A stretch of DNA of 64,000 nt, taken from positions 2,476,777-2,540,776 of the forward strand of contig NZ_JANIOF010000001.1 in NCBI RefSeq assembly GCF_024733555.1. Direction: 5' to 3'. How positions within the stretch are numbered: position 1 is the stretch's first letter; each line of letters opens with the position of its first letter. This DNA is from Paenibacillus sp. SC116 (lineage in GTDB: Bacteria > Bacillota > Bacilli > Paenibacillales > Paenibacillaceae). This document shows, piece after piece, positions 40,310-49,523 of this stretch. The notes below the pieces were generated by a model. The model had not been told where the DNA came from and ran no database searches. It saw nothing but the letters and a program-made list of their open reading frames with translations. The position numbers were made by a program, and so were the translations under genes.

Positions 40310-41469
40310 CGCAGTACCGCCTTTCGTACGAAGATAAGAGAAAATGTACAAAGCACGAAAGCCATTGCTGCGAGTATACTAAGCCCAAACCAGATTTCAT
40401 TCCAGCTTGCACCTTTCATAACACCAGTCAATACATCCATCGCCCAATACGATAGCGTGAACTGACCTACACTTTCATGTACAGCCGGTATGATGAAAAA
40501 TCCTCCACTAACTGCCGTCATAAATACGATGACCGTTTCAAGAAACGTTTTCATCGTTTGCTGGGATTTGAACCAAGTTGCTGCAATTAACCCTAAGCTC
40601 AGAGAACAAACTAACACGAGGGCGCACACAACAAACGTGATTAATGAAGAAATGCCCCAATCTACTCCATATACGAATGACGCAAATCCAACAATAAATG
40701 CAGACTGCAGCATGCCAAATAAGAAATGACCCATAATTTTTCCACCTACGAAATCGGCCATGCGTATCGGCGATGCTATCGTACGATGCAATGTTTGATT
40801 TTGACGATCCGAATAAATGGACTCCGAAAGTCCTCGTCCCGTATACAATAAGAACATGACAAGCATGGCGACCGCATAATACTGGATCGCTGATACCATC
40901 TCTGCATTAGCCGAATTTACATGGACAATCTCACCCTCCACAGTTGGTACAGCAGACGCTTCTACCGCTGTATCTTCCACTATTTTAGAAGGATCAATCC
41001 CTTGCTTTATAGCCGTAATCGTCATGCCTACCTTAGCGTTAAAAGTGTCTAGCAGCGTTTCCATCGTAATATTGGACATCGTGAGCGTGCCTTGAATGCC
41101 AGTAAGCAAAATGGGTTCTGATTGTATCTCTTGTGAGGGAACAATGACACCGTAATCTACAATTTGATTTTTCACATCACGACGCAGCTTGTCTTCCGTT
41201 TCATAACGCTTAAATGTGACATGTTCTTTTACTTTCTCATGCTCTGCCCAATCATCAAAAGCTTGCTGTATAGAGCTGTTTTCCCCCACAATGACACCAG
41301 CGGTTAATTGCCTCACCTCAACGTCTGATTGCTTGAATGTACTCATCCCAGACAAGGAAGAACCTAGTACAAAAATTAAAATTAGCGGCATGACAAAAAT
41401 TACGAAAATAATGCTTTTCTGCGAAAAATTCATTCGCACCTCGTTAAGGGCAATCGTTAACCAGCGCAT
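40306..41469 (-). CDS. ABC-2 type permease, LnrM-like
   Basis: A 387-residue permease with the same layout as its neighbour: N-terminal helix (residues 20-42), extracellular domain, then helices from about residue 195 on. The segment SIYSDRQNQTLHRTIASPIR is typical of ABC2_membrane_3 exporters. AGGAGG precedes the ATG. It should pair with the downstream permease and the upstream ATPase. Confidence 0.85.
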   Translation of the reverse strand: MRWLTIALNEVRMNFSQKSIIFVIFVMPLILIFVLGSSLSGMSTFKQSDVEVRQLTAGVIVGENSSIQQAFDDWAEHEKVKEHVTFKRYETEDKLRRDVKNQIVDYGVIVPSQEIQSEPILLTGIQGTLTMSNITMETLLDTFNAKVGMTITAIKQGIDPSKIVEDTAVEASAVPTVEGEIVHVNSANAEMVSAIQYYAVAMLVMFLLYTGRGLSESIYSDRQNQTLHRTIASPIRMADFVGGKIMGHFLFGMLQSAFIVGFASFVYGVDWGISSLITFVVCALVLVCSLSLGLIAATWFKSQQTMKTFLETVIVFMTAVSGGFFIIPAVHESVGQFTLSYWAMDVLTGVMKGASWNEIWFGLSILAAMAFVLCTFSLIFVRKAVLR

Positions 41470-41481
41470 CTGTATCTCCTC

Positions 41482-42429
41482 CTAGTCCCGCAGCTGTCGT
41501 CCTGTCATAGTAAGGAACAAGGTTTCTAAACTTGGCTGCTCACGTCTAATCGAGCGAACAGGAACGGATTGCTTGCTCAAAACGAACAAAATATCCTGTA
41601 AACTTTCTTCTCCATGCGGCAGCATTAATTCCAAGCAAGCCCCTTGCTGTGTTACCTGAAGGACTGACGGATGGCGTTTAAGTTCAAGCACAGCTTCACT
41701 TACCTGCTGGTCGGATACAGGGAAAATTTCAACGAGAACTTTTTCATCTGAACCAATCTGCTGTCTCAACTCTTCCTCTGTACCCTGTGCAATCAATCGA
41801 CCTTCATTCATGATGCCAATCCGTGTCGAAATCGCTGATACTTCCTCCATATAATGACTTGTGTATATAATCGTTGAACCATCTTCATTCAATTTGCGAA
41901 CCGATTCTAAAATGTGATTTCGTGAGTGAGGATCGATTCCTACCGTCGGTTCATCCATAATAATAATGCGCGGCCGATGCGCGATCGCGCAGGCGATATT
42001 AAGCCGTCGCTTCATTCCGCCAGAGAACGAAGCAGGCTTATCATGCTGCCGCTCTGTTAGTCCTACTCGCGCTAAAGCTTCATCCGTTTGCTCCTGCAGT
42101 TGCTTCCCTTTAAGCCCATACAGCTTACCGAAGAACAGTACATTATCACGCGCTGAAATTTGTTCATATAGAGCCAAATCCTGCGGAACTAAGCCTAGGC
42201 TAGCTTTTGTGCGCAGCGGAGAACTCTTAACCGAATGTCCATCTACCCATATATCGCCTTGATCAATCGGCAGCAGACCGACAATCATTTGGATCGTGGT
42301 GCTTTTTCCAGCTCCATTTGGGCCGAGCAAGCCATAAATTTCACCTTCTTCAAGCTGAAAACTTAAATGATCTACAGCTACATGCTGATTAAATCGTTTT
42401 ATAATTTGGTCCACCTTTAATATTGTCAA
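41482..42429 (-). CDS. ABC transporter ATP-binding protein, LnrL-like
   Basis: A 315-residue ATPase of the DRA/CcmA group. It shows Walker A GPNGAGKST (about residue 38), Q-loop VPQDLALYE, signature FSGGMKRR, Walker B IIIMDEP and the H-loop SHYMEE, plus a C-terminal accessory domain after residue 215. It energises the two permeases encoded downstream. The start is TTG at 42429, 7 bases after GGGGGAG; the frame extends 11 codons upstream. Divergent from the histidine kinase gene, sharing a 224-bp control region. Confidence 0.88.
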   Translation of the reverse strand: MTILKVDQIIKRFNQHVAVDHLSFQLEEGEIYGLLGPNGAGKSTTIQMIVGLLPIDQGDIWVDGHSVKSSPLRTKASLGLVPQDLALYEQISARDNVLFFGKLYGLKGKQLQEQTDEALARVGLTERQHDKPASFSGGMKRRLNIACAIAHRPRIIIMDEPTVGIDPHSRNHILESVRKLNEDGSTIIYTSHYMEEVSAISTRIGIMNEGRLIAQGTEEELRQQIGSDEKVLVEIFPVSDQQVSEAVLELKRHPSVLQVTQQGACLELMLPHGEESLQDILFVLSKQSVPVRSIRREQPSLETLFLTMTGRQLRD

Positions 42430-42580
42430 CGTCTGCTCCCCCTCGATCATAGCTATTATCACTTCCCACTATGCTCACTTCTTCTGTTTCTTTCGTATAT
42501 GAACTTCTCTACTTGTCGTCTCAATTCTAATCGTATATCGATTCATCCTATATGACAGGTCAATTTCGTCACTTTCTACC

Positions 42581-42596
42581 TATGACTAAAGTCATA
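42581..42596. promoter_or_regulatory. Palindrome in the exporter/two-component control region
   Basis: TATGACT, AA, AGTCATA: perfect 7-base arms with a 2-base centre, 30 bases upstream of the kinase -10 box. Candidate binding site for the response regulator encoded nearby. Confidence 0.5.
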
Positions 42597-42625
42597 AATA
42601 AAACAAATGAACAGATATAGCATGG

Positions 42626-42631
42626 TATAAT
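42626..42631 (+). promoter_or_regulatory. Extended -10 of the kinase/regulator operon
   Basis: TATAAT preceded by TGG, 23 bases before the GTG start. Confidence 0.55.
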
Positions 42632-42653
42632 TAACCATGGAGGTGGCAGTACG

Positions 42654-43808
42654 GTGTTGACACGTCACATTACGGTACTTATTCAGATCATGCTTACGAT
42701 CATCACTTCAATTGTCGCTATATATACCGATGACGTATTCCGCTATTTTCACAATTACGATGAGTATTTTTTCTGCATATTCCTTTACTTGGGCTTGTCC
42801 CAGATTAGACAAATGTGGATTCCACAGCGCTGGACAAAGCTTTGTTTTGCCATCGAGCTTCTGTATTCCTTATTCCTTATCTATGCTTTTTCAACTATGC
42901 TGGTTTTCCTATTTATAGCGACGTGGATCACATCACCAAAGTTATGGGATTGTTCTTACTTATTGAAATGGTTAATTGCATCTTGGCTTGGGCTCCAGAT
43001 CGCTTTCATCAATATATCCTGGACAGAAACGATCCATTTCAATGTAGTAACAATCGTCATAGGCATACTTCTATTTGGGTTAAGACAGTACGCGGGAGAA
43101 AAGAAGCGCTTGATGCTGCAAAATGACGAACTGCGTCAACAAATCTATGAACTGCAGCAGTCCAAGCTCGATATGATTCACTATGCACGAGCGATCGAGG
43201 AGATGAGTCAAGCTGAGGAACGGAGCCGAATCGCACATGATTTGCATGACGAGCTCGGGCATCAATTTATACGTCTCAAAATGATGATGGACGCCTCTGT
43301 AGAAATTTCAGCAACGAATCAAGAACAAGCCTTTACACTGTTCTTCGAGGTTCGTTCCCAGTTGGCTGCCTGCATGGAACTTATGCGTTCCACTGTAAAG
43401 AGGCTAAAACCAGCCGATCATCGACTACATTCCTATTCTTTAGAGCGGCTGCAGCAGGAGTACGAAAGTGCCAAGTTTACGGTCGATTATCATGTAGAGG
43501 GCATCCCTTATGTGTTGTATCCAAGTGTTGAAATTGCCTTGTATCGCAATGCTCGGGAAGCTTTGACCAACGCAATCCGACATGGTGGTGCTTCTAAAGC
43601 ATCTATTATCGTGCACTATGAGCCGAGTCAAGTCGTCCTGCACGTTTCGAATAATGGTCAGCTTCCATCGGAACCTATTCAAAAGGGAATGGGCATGAGG
43701 GGAATGCAAGATAGAGCTCACACGTTGGGTGGGAATATCGAGATCATTACAACACCTTTATTCCGCATACAGACGAAGCTGCCTATCCGCAACAAATACA
43801 TAGATTAG
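42654..43808 (+). CDS. Sensor histidine kinase, NarX/LnrJ-like
   Basis: A 384-residue membrane kinase. Five to six hydrophobic helices fill residues 8-150 with almost no extracellular loop, as in intramembrane-sensing kinases. A short coiled coil follows (QNDELRQQIYELQQ), then HisKA_3 with the phosphorylated His in AHDLHDELGHQF and a HATPase domain with NAREALTNAIRHG (N-box) and GMGMRGMQDRA (G-box). Starts at GTG after GGAGGTGG. It probably senses membrane-active compounds expelled by the divergent exporter. Confidence 0.88.
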   Translation: MLTRHITVLIQIMLTIITSIVAIYTDDVFRYFHNYDEYFFCIFLYLGLSQIRQMWIPQRWTKLCFAIELLYSLFLIYAFSTMLVFLFIATWITSPKLWDCSYLLKWLIASWLGLQIAFINISWTETIHFNVVTIVIGILLFGLRQYAGEKKRLMLQNDELRQQIYELQQSKLDMIHYARAIEEMSQAEERSRIAHDLHDELGHQFIRLKMMMDASVEISATNQEQAFTLFFEVRSQLAACMELMRSTVKRLKPADHRLHSYSLERLQQEYESAKFTVDYHVEGIPYVLYPSVEIALYRNAREALTNAIRHGGASKASIIVHYEPSQVVLHVSNNGQLPSEPIQKGMGMRGMQDRAHTLGGNIEIITTPLFRIQTKLPIRNKYID

Positions 43809-43837
43809 GACAACTAGATACGAGGAGGTTCACAGCG

Positions 43838-44530
43838 ATGGCTATTCGGTTGATGATTTGTGATGATGATGTATTTATTCGTGAAAGCTTGAAGCTAATA
43901 TGCCAACTGCAGCCTGACTTTTCGGTCATCCATACTTGCGGGAGCGGAAATGAGGCAGCATCCCTTGTATCGGAACAGCCAGTGGATGTGGTGTTAATGG
44001 ATATGCGCATGCCAGACGGTGATGGTGTGGAAGGAACACGCCTCGTCAAACAGCTGTGCCCCACTACAAAAGTGCTTATTTTAACTACTTTTGATGATGA
44101 GCAGCATATTATAGATGCACTGCGGCATGGAGCGAGCGGTTATTTACTGAAAAACAGTGATCCATCACGCCTGATGGAAGCAATTCGCACCGTCCATAGT
44201 GGAACCGTGCTTATGGATCCATCGGTTGCGCTGAAGTTGGCTCATCTGCTGCGGCACTCAAATAGCGGCACAACTACGACCACATCTGCTCCTCAACCAC
44301 AAGCAGATACACCCGTTATTCCGAATTGGGAGCGATATCAGCTCAATGGCTCTGAGCAAGCAATTATCCAGCATATCGCTAACGGTTTATCCAATCGTGA
44401 AATCGCTTCTACCCTATTTTTAAGTGAGGGAACGGTCAAAAATTATGTAACCGAAATACTAGCGAAGCTGGAGCTTCGCGACCGGACACAGCTAGCCATT
44501 TGGTACTGGAAACAGCTTAGTCGACAATAG
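43838..44530 (+). CDS. NarL/LuxR-type response regulator, LnrK-like
   Basis: A 230-residue regulator. Receiver domain residues 1-120 with acidic pocket DDD (9-11), phosphorylated Asp55 (VVLMDMRMPDGDG) and Lys of YLLKNS. A Thr/Pro-rich linker follows (GTTTTTSAPQPQ), then a LuxR-type helix-turn-helix (IANGLSNREIASTLFLSEGT). It lies 29 bp after the kinase gene and should activate the divergent exporter operon through the palindrome at 42581. Confidence 0.9.
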   Translation: MAIRLMICDDDVFIRESLKLICQLQPDFSVIHTCGSGNEAASLVSEQPVDVVLMDMRMPDGDGVEGTRLVKQLCPTTKVLILTTFDDEQHIIDALRHGASGYLLKNSDPSRLMEAIRTVHSGTVLMDPSVALKLAHLLRHSNSGTTTTTSAPQPQADTPVIPNWERYQLNGSEQAIIQHIANGLSNREIASTLFLSEGTVKNYVTEILAKLELRDRTQLAIWYWKQLSRQ

Positions 44531-44678
44531 GCATTATTGTATCATTCAAGTGCTTTGTTACTGTTTATGAAAATTACAGTAAATATTTTCAATATTGCAA
44601 GAGCCGCTATAATTGCTTTATACTACTGTGTATATTATTGCTGTATCATCTTTAACAACATCATTTTTCAAATCCTCA

Positions 44679-44943
44679 TCAACTCCAAAGGTGAGGTAGA
44701 GGTTGCGGATGTTAATAGTACGTGAAGGGAGACGGGAAGCGTCTACGAACTTCATGGAAAGGAACAACCGCCGAAGTCTGTACCGTTCTAACTTCCAAGG
44801 TGCAGGCTGGGGCTGCTGTCGAAAGACGCAGCACTGCCATATTCGGATTACCCGTCCGTCTATGGAGCGCTATCTTGACCAAGGGGCTAGTTGAGACGGA
44901 ATATAGAACCGTCCTAGCGACTATCGCTTAGACGGTTTTTTTA
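44679..44943 (+). promoter_or_regulatory. Lysine riboswitch (L-box) with terminator
   Basis: The leader of the permease gene carries the L-box hallmarks AGGTAGAGGTTGCG near the 5' end and GCCGAAG at about 44772. Closing helix P1 can form between TCAACT (44679-44684) and AGTTGA (44889-44894). The expression platform is a terminator AACCGTC ... GACGGTT plus a T-run (44907-44943), competing with an ACGG/CCGT pairing upstream. High lysine should therefore stop transcription. Confidence 0.88.
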
Positions 44944-45011
44944 TATTTTCTGTGGCAACATGCACCTTTTCGGTCATACTATACCTAACATCTAAGGAGT
45001 GTGCCGACATA

Positions 45012-46472
45012 ATGAGTAACACAACAGATAATCAAAAATTGAAACGGCATTTAAAAACAAGACATTTAACGATGATCGCATTAGGCGGTTCGATCGGTAC
45101 AGGCTTATTCCTAGCAAGTGGCGGCGCAATCGCACAAGCAGGACCTGGTGGTGCACTGCTCGCTTTCACTGCTGTCGGTATTATGGTTTACTTCCTAATG
45201 ACGAGTCTTGGTGAGCTCGCTACGTATATGCCGGAGTCCGGCTCATTCAGCACGTATGCTTCACGCTTCGTTGATCCAGCGCTTGGCTTCGCTCTTGGCT
45301 GGAATTTCTGGTTTAACTGGGCGATTACGATCGCGTCTGAACTAGTAGCTGCTACATTAATTATTAAGTACTGGTTCCCAGATTCAAATTCGTTCTTATG
45401 GAGTTTCTTATTCCTTGGCATTATTGTAGCGTTGAATTTATTATCCGTTAAAGGTTACGGGGAGTCCGAATACTGGTTCTCCATGATCAAAATCGGTACC
45501 GTTCTTATCTTCCTAGTGGTCGGCCTACTTATGATTTTTGGTATTTTGGGCGGTGAGCGTACAGGATTTATCGGATTTGATACCTTTACTACAGGAGACG
45601 CACCATTCCATGGCGGCCTGCTTGCCTTGCTTGGCGTATTTATGGCAGCGGGGTACTCGTTCCAAGGAACCGAGCTTGTTGGTATCGCGGCTGGTGAAAC
45701 CGACAATCCACGTGAAAGTGTACCAAAAGCGATCCGTCAAATTTTCTGGCGTATCCTGTTGTTCTATATTTTAGCGATTTTCGTTATCGCGATGCTTATT
45801 CCTTACACAGACCCACGCCTTCTAAAGGGAGCTGTTACGGATATCAGTGTAAGCCCGTTCACCTTGGTGTTCGAAAAAGCAGGTATCGCATTTGCAGCCT
45901 CGGTTATGAACGCAGTTATTCTAACATCCGTGTTGTCTGCTGGTAACTCTGGTATGTACGCATCCGCTCGTATCGTATATGTGTTGGCGCAAGAAGGCAA
46001 AGCACCTCGCTTCCTTGGCAAGCTAAGCAAACGCGGCGTTCCGGTTAATGCGATTTTGCTTACAGCTTCTATCGGTATGCTGGCTTTCCTAGCTTCCTTC
46101 TTCGGAGACGGAGCCGTATACTTCTGGTTACTATCTGCCTCTGGTATGTGCGGCTTTATCGCTTGGCTCGGAATCGCGATCAGCCATTATCGCTTCCGCC
46201 GCGCTTATGTGAAGCAAGGACGCAAGTTGGAAGATCTCGCATATCGCGCGCGCTGGTTCCCATTCGGGCCGTTGTTCGCATTTGCGCTTTGTTTAGTCGT
46301 TGTGATCGGACAGAGTCTACCGATTCTTGTCGCTGGAGACTATCACTGGCTGGATATCGTGATGCCGTATGTCGGACTTCCGTTATTCCTTGCTGTATGG
46401 CTTGGCTACAAAATCAAATATAAAACAAAGGTTATTCCATTGGATCAGTGCCAGTTAGATAGCCCAGAATAA
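45012..46472 (+). CDS. lysP: Lysine-specific permease
   Basis: A 486-residue amino-acid permease of the APC/AAT family with 12 helices. The N-terminal signature HLTMIALGGSIGTGLFLASG matches this family (helix 1 substrate loop), and PESGSFSTYASRFVDPALGF matches LysP-type permeases. The lysine riboswitch directly upstream strongly supports lysine as substrate. AAGGAG lies 12 bases before ATG 45012; the frame extends 20 codons upstream into the riboswitch terminator and is not used. Confidence 0.92.
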   Translation: MSNTTDNQKLKRHLKTRHLTMIALGGSIGTGLFLASGGAIAQAGPGGALLAFTAVGIMVYFLMTSLGELATYMPESGSFSTYASRFVDPALGFALGWNFWFNWAITIASELVAATLIIKYWFPDSNSFLWSFLFLGIIVALNLLSVKGYGESEYWFSMIKIGTVLIFLVVGLLMIFGILGGERTGFIGFDTFTTGDAPFHGGLLALLGVFMAAGYSFQGTELVGIAAGETDNPRESVPKAIRQIFWRILLFYILAIFVIAMLIPYTDPRLLKGAVTDISVSPFTLVFEKAGIAFAASVMNAVILTSVLSAGNSGMYASARIVYVLAQEGKAPRFLGKLSKRGVPVNAILLTASIGMLAFLASFFGDGAVYFWLLSASGMCGFIAWLGIAISHYRFRRAYVKQGRKLEDLAYRARWFPFGPLFAFALCLVVVIGQSLPILVAGDYHWLDIVMPYVGLPLFLAVWLGYKIKYKTKVIPLDQCQLDSPE

Positions 46473-46536
46473 GTGTTAGCTAAATAGCGGCTGATACGAA
46501 CGATAATGATGTACAATACGCGCCGTAAGGTCGCAT

Positions 46537-46584
46537 GAAAAAAGAGCCCGCTCTCTGTCACAGACAGTAGAAGCGGGCTCTTTC
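46537..46584. terminator. Bidirectional terminator
   Basis: AAAGAGCCCGCT pairs with AGCGGGCTCTTT between the convergent lysP and lipoprotein genes; A- and T-runs flank it. Confidence 0.85.
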
Positions 46585-46589
46585 TCTAT

Positions 46590-47315
46590 TTATTTATTAT
46601 TGTTATGGACTGATCCTGACACTTGTTCAATAATCGCATCTCCAGACGTATCAGACTCGACACGAACATTTCCTTCAATTTGTTCAATACGCAAGTTGCC
46701 GCTTCCATCCTCAATCGTAATATTCCCTTTTACCTGCTCAATTTTCACATTGCCGCTATCATCGATGACCGCTATCATTCCAATATGATTAGATATTTCA
46801 ATCTCACCTGATTTATCCGTGATATTTACATTTCCTTGGCTACTCGTAAGTTCAATATCACCGGAATCATCCACTAATTCGAGATCGCCCTTCACCTTTT
46901 GGAGCTTTATATCACCTGATTCATCGGCAATATCCAACTCAATATCCCGCGGAACTGTTAACGTAATATCCATCTGACGCATATCTACCCCCCATGAGGA
47001 TGGCAAGGAATTAACGAACTCCGCTTCCTCCCCACGCTCTGTAAACGTCATCTTAAACTCTTCCGCCGAAATCTTTTCTGTACGCTTAATTTTCGCCACC
47101 GCTTCTATTTTATCAGTTTGATCGCTACCAACTATCGTAAGATCACCCGATGGATTGCTAACCCGAAGCTTCTTAATAACTCCTGCTTCGATCTGTGCTG
47201 TTTGTTGTTCTTCTATGATCTTGTCTGTACAACCTGATACAATCGTCATCAACGCTGCCGTCGCCAATGCATAGCTAATTGTTGTTATCCGTGACTTACG
47301 CCGTCTGTTCAACAT
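46590..47315 (-). CDS. DUF4097-type beta-repeat lipoprotein
   Basis: A 241-residue lipoprotein: signal peptide with lipobox TIVSGC near residue 29, then a beta-solenoid of about 17-residue turns (DIKLQKVKGDLELVDDSGD, VKIEQVKGNITIEDGSGN), the pattern of DUF4097 proteins. It should be anchored on the outer face of the membrane. In related species such proteins accompany envelope-stress systems, but no such partner is adjacent. The start is ATG 47315 with GGGG 5 bases upstream. Function unknown. Confidence 0.75.
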   Translation of the reverse strand: MLNRRRKSRITTISYALATAALMTIVSGCTDKIIEEQQTAQIEAGVIKKLRVSNPSGDLTIVGSDQTDKIEAVAKIKRTEKISAEEFKMTFTERGEEAEFVNSLPSSWGVDMRQMDITLTVPRDIELDIADESGDIKLQKVKGDLELVDDSGDIELTSSQGNVNITDKSGEIEISNHIGMIAVIDDSGNVKIEQVKGNITIEDGSGNLRIEQIEGNVRVESDTSGDAIIEQVSGSVHNNNK

Positions 47316-47402
47316 ATCCACCCCATATTATTTGTCTGTATGATCTATCCGACGGTTCTTCCAGGTTTTACCCTTCAATATTGTTAGAGTATCCTTTTAT
47401 TA

Positions 47403-48110
47403 TTAGCCAAGGGATGTCAGCAACACAGCAATCGCATTTATAGCGCCATGAATAATCATCGCTGGCCAGATCGAATTCGTCCGTTCATACGCCCACGCAG
47501 TAACTATCCCGCACAAGAAGTTAACCGGCATCGCATTATACGTTGGAATATGAATAATCGTAAAAATGGAAGAACTAAGAAAGATACCCCCACCGACACC
47601 AAGACGTGTGCGCAACCAACGATATAAAAAACCGCGATAAAAGATTTCTTCGTAGATGGGTGAAATAATAGCTGCTGATATAAATGAAATCGAAACAGCG
47701 AACACCGTTACATTTTGCTGCATTGCCTCTGTCTTACTATTATCGTAGGAATTCCCGACTAGAAGTACAGTCAGTTCCATCACTACTATACTGCCAACGA
47801 GATACAAAAGCGTCCAACCGACAATACGCCACCAGTCCTTTGCGGGAAACGAGCGCAAGCCTACTTCACTCCATGACAGCCTTTGTGGACGAAGTGCAAT
47901 GAAGTACACCCCTAGTAGTAAAACAATTGCAATGGTAAGCCCCATCAACGTTCCTGAATACAATTCATTGCTGAACCAAGCTGTATACATAGGTGCTATT
48001 ACAAATTTGATACATCCAATTACAACTCCAAACTCTAGTAGAAGCAATGCCGTAAGCTCTTTCCATGTCCATTTATCTTGCTGCTTCCAGTTCATTATGC
48101 TGCTATTCAT
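47403..48110 (-). CDS. CPBP-family intramembrane metalloprotease
   Basis: A 235-residue protein with about seven helices and the CAAX-protease/bacteriocin-processing motifs EEIFYRGFLYRW (motif 1) and HIPTYN (motif 2), plus a later NxxxA-type segment (MIIHGAINAIAVL). Members process peptides or confer immunity to bacteriocins; here nothing shows the substrate. AAAGGAACCT precedes the ATG. A 17-bp palindrome overlaps its promoter. Confidence 0.85.
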   Translation of the reverse strand: MNSSIMNWKQQDKWTWKELTALLLLEFGVVIGCIKFVIAPMYTAWFSNELYSGTLMGLTIAIVLLLGVYFIALRPQRLSWSEVGLRSFPAKDWWRIVGWTLLYLVGSIVVMELTVLLVGNSYDNSKTEAMQQNVTVFAVSISFISAAIISPIYEEIFYRGFLYRWLRTRLGVGGGIFLSSSIFTIIHIPTYNAMPVNFLCGIVTAWAYERTNSIWPAMIIHGAINAIAVLLTSLG

Positions 48111-48156
48111 AGGTTCCTTTCCCCTTTATCTCGTGTGATTTACATTCACTATATTG

Positions 48157-48173
48157 GGTGACGTAACGTCACC
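48157..48173. promoter_or_regulatory. 17-bp palindromic operator upstream of the CPBP gene
   Basis: GGTGACGT, A, ACGTCACC: perfect 8-base arms, immediately upstream of a minus-strand TATAGT box, 47 bp before the start codon. The binding protein is unknown. Confidence 0.55.
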
Positions 48174-48214
48174 TGCAAGTACTTTTTTTAATTTTTTTGC
48201 AAGTTTCTAACCAA

Positions 48215-48256
48215 TAAAAAATAGCCCGTTGCCTCCCGAGGGAAACAGCGAGCTAT
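48215..48256 (-). terminator. Terminator of the transglutaminase-like gene
   Basis: ATAGCTCGCTGTTTCCCTC pairs imperfectly with GAGGCAACGGGCTAT and is followed by TTTTTTA on the minus strand. Confidence 0.7.
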
Positions 48257-48328
48257 GTTCTCTTCTTCAAGTAAAAGAGCAAGGAACAACCCTAACAGGT
48301 TCATGATTAAACATCCAATGGTCGCTTA

Positions 48329-49231
48329 TTATTGCTGCTTATATGTTTGCATTGCCTGTGGAAATTTTTCACGGTCCCATGTATGATCACGCCCAATTTC
48401 CTCATCACTGAGCAAGTAATACGTGTGCAAAATACGATCGCGTTTGTCTGGCACTGGGTCATTCCATGTAGCGTCCACGTGATACCACTGATTATTCAGC
48501 TGCACAATATTCCATGCATGCAGTTGTCCACCCGCATTGCCTTCAACAACACGGCTCGTTATCCCTGCATCCTCGTACAACGCTTGCAATAACAAAGCAT
48601 ATCCTTGGCAGACGGTGCTTCCTAGCGTAATCGCCTCATAGGCAGTGAACCTCGTCATCGTTGCATCATAAGCAAGCTGACTCACAACGAAGTCATGCAG
48701 TGTTCTCACAATTTGCTCCTCATTCATGCCAGGTGTAATAAGCCGTTTCACTTGATCTTTCGCATATTGACGCACTTGTTGGTATTGCTCGTACGTTTCT
48801 CGATACTGAACATATACAGATACTAAAGCCCCTTTTCCATATGATTTCCAGTGAAACGTATAACGGCTGACGTTATACCGAATAAATGGATTAGAATAAA
48901 GAGCATCGTTCAGTACATCCGTTAGCACCTGACTGAATTGGTCGATCGATCCCTCGTACTTAAATTGGATCATCGTGGTCCGCTGCTCCAACTGTTCTGC
49001 AAGCCAGTTCTCCATCATGTGCTCATCAGAAAAGTTAACAGATGAAGACTCTGCTTCAACATGCGGCCACGATATATAACTGCTCCACATCAATACAAAA
49101 ATAAGCGTCGCTATCATCATTCGCATACTTCGATGCATCCACTGTGAACGATAATGTGCTCGATGCTTCAACACACGCTGCCTTCTACTCGGACAAACAA
49201 ACGGACAAGCCTTCTCTTCCTCTTGATTCAT
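48329..49231 (-). CDS. Membrane-anchored transglutaminase-like protein
   Basis: A 300-residue protein with one membrane segment near residues 35-55 and a C-terminal transglutaminase-core domain. The catalytic triad is visible: Cys in TVCQGYALL, His in LHAWNIV and Asp in HVDATWNDP. Such domains act as extracellular proteases or cross-linkers on wall or peptide substrates. The N-terminal part before the helix contains a Cys-Pro motif (KACPFVCPS). The start ATG 49231 has GGAGG 7 bases upstream; the longer frame to 49276 is rejected. Confidence 0.82.
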   Translation of the reverse strand: MNQEEEKACPFVCPSRRQRVLKHRAHYRSQWMHRSMRMMIATLIFVLMWSSYISWPHVEAESSSVNFSDEHMMENWLAEQLEQRTTMIQFKYEGSIDQFSQVLTDVLNDALYSNPFIRYNVSRYTFHWKSYGKGALVSVYVQYRETYEQYQQVRQYAKDQVKRLITPGMNEEQIVRTLHDFVVSQLAYDATMTRFTAYEAITLGSTVCQGYALLLQALYEDAGITSRVVEGNAGGQLHAWNIVQLNNQWYHVDATWNDPVPDKRDRILHTYYLLSDEEIGRDHTWDREKFPQAMQTYKQQ

Positions 49232-49489
49232 CAAGCCACCTCCACATATGGCAAGCCTTATCATAGGATGATCCATATCGTAGCACAGTACCTATAAGAA
49301 GGATGTCACGTTATGGAATGCTCGCTTGTCACTTCCATTTCCTGTTTCTTGCAGTACTCGACAACGTCTTTCATACGTTGAGCGTATTGGAGACCTTATG
49401 CACAATAGGAAGCAAGATTAGCAGTTTGATGCTCTATAAAGAAGGCGAATAACATAGAGCAATGACTGAAATTTATGCCCATTCTACAA

Positions 49490-49523
49490 AAAAAAACGCC
49501 CCGTAAGCACAATCGTGCTTACG
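49490..49523 (-). terminator. Terminator of the hydrolase gene
   Basis: CGTAAGCAC and GTGCTTACG are perfect arms around AATC; on the minus strand GGGGCG and a long T-run follow. Confidence 0.85.

Noticed and set aside
44703..44931. Two short plus-strand frames
   Set aside because: They lie inside the lysine riboswitch aptamer and change with its structure, not with protein constraints.
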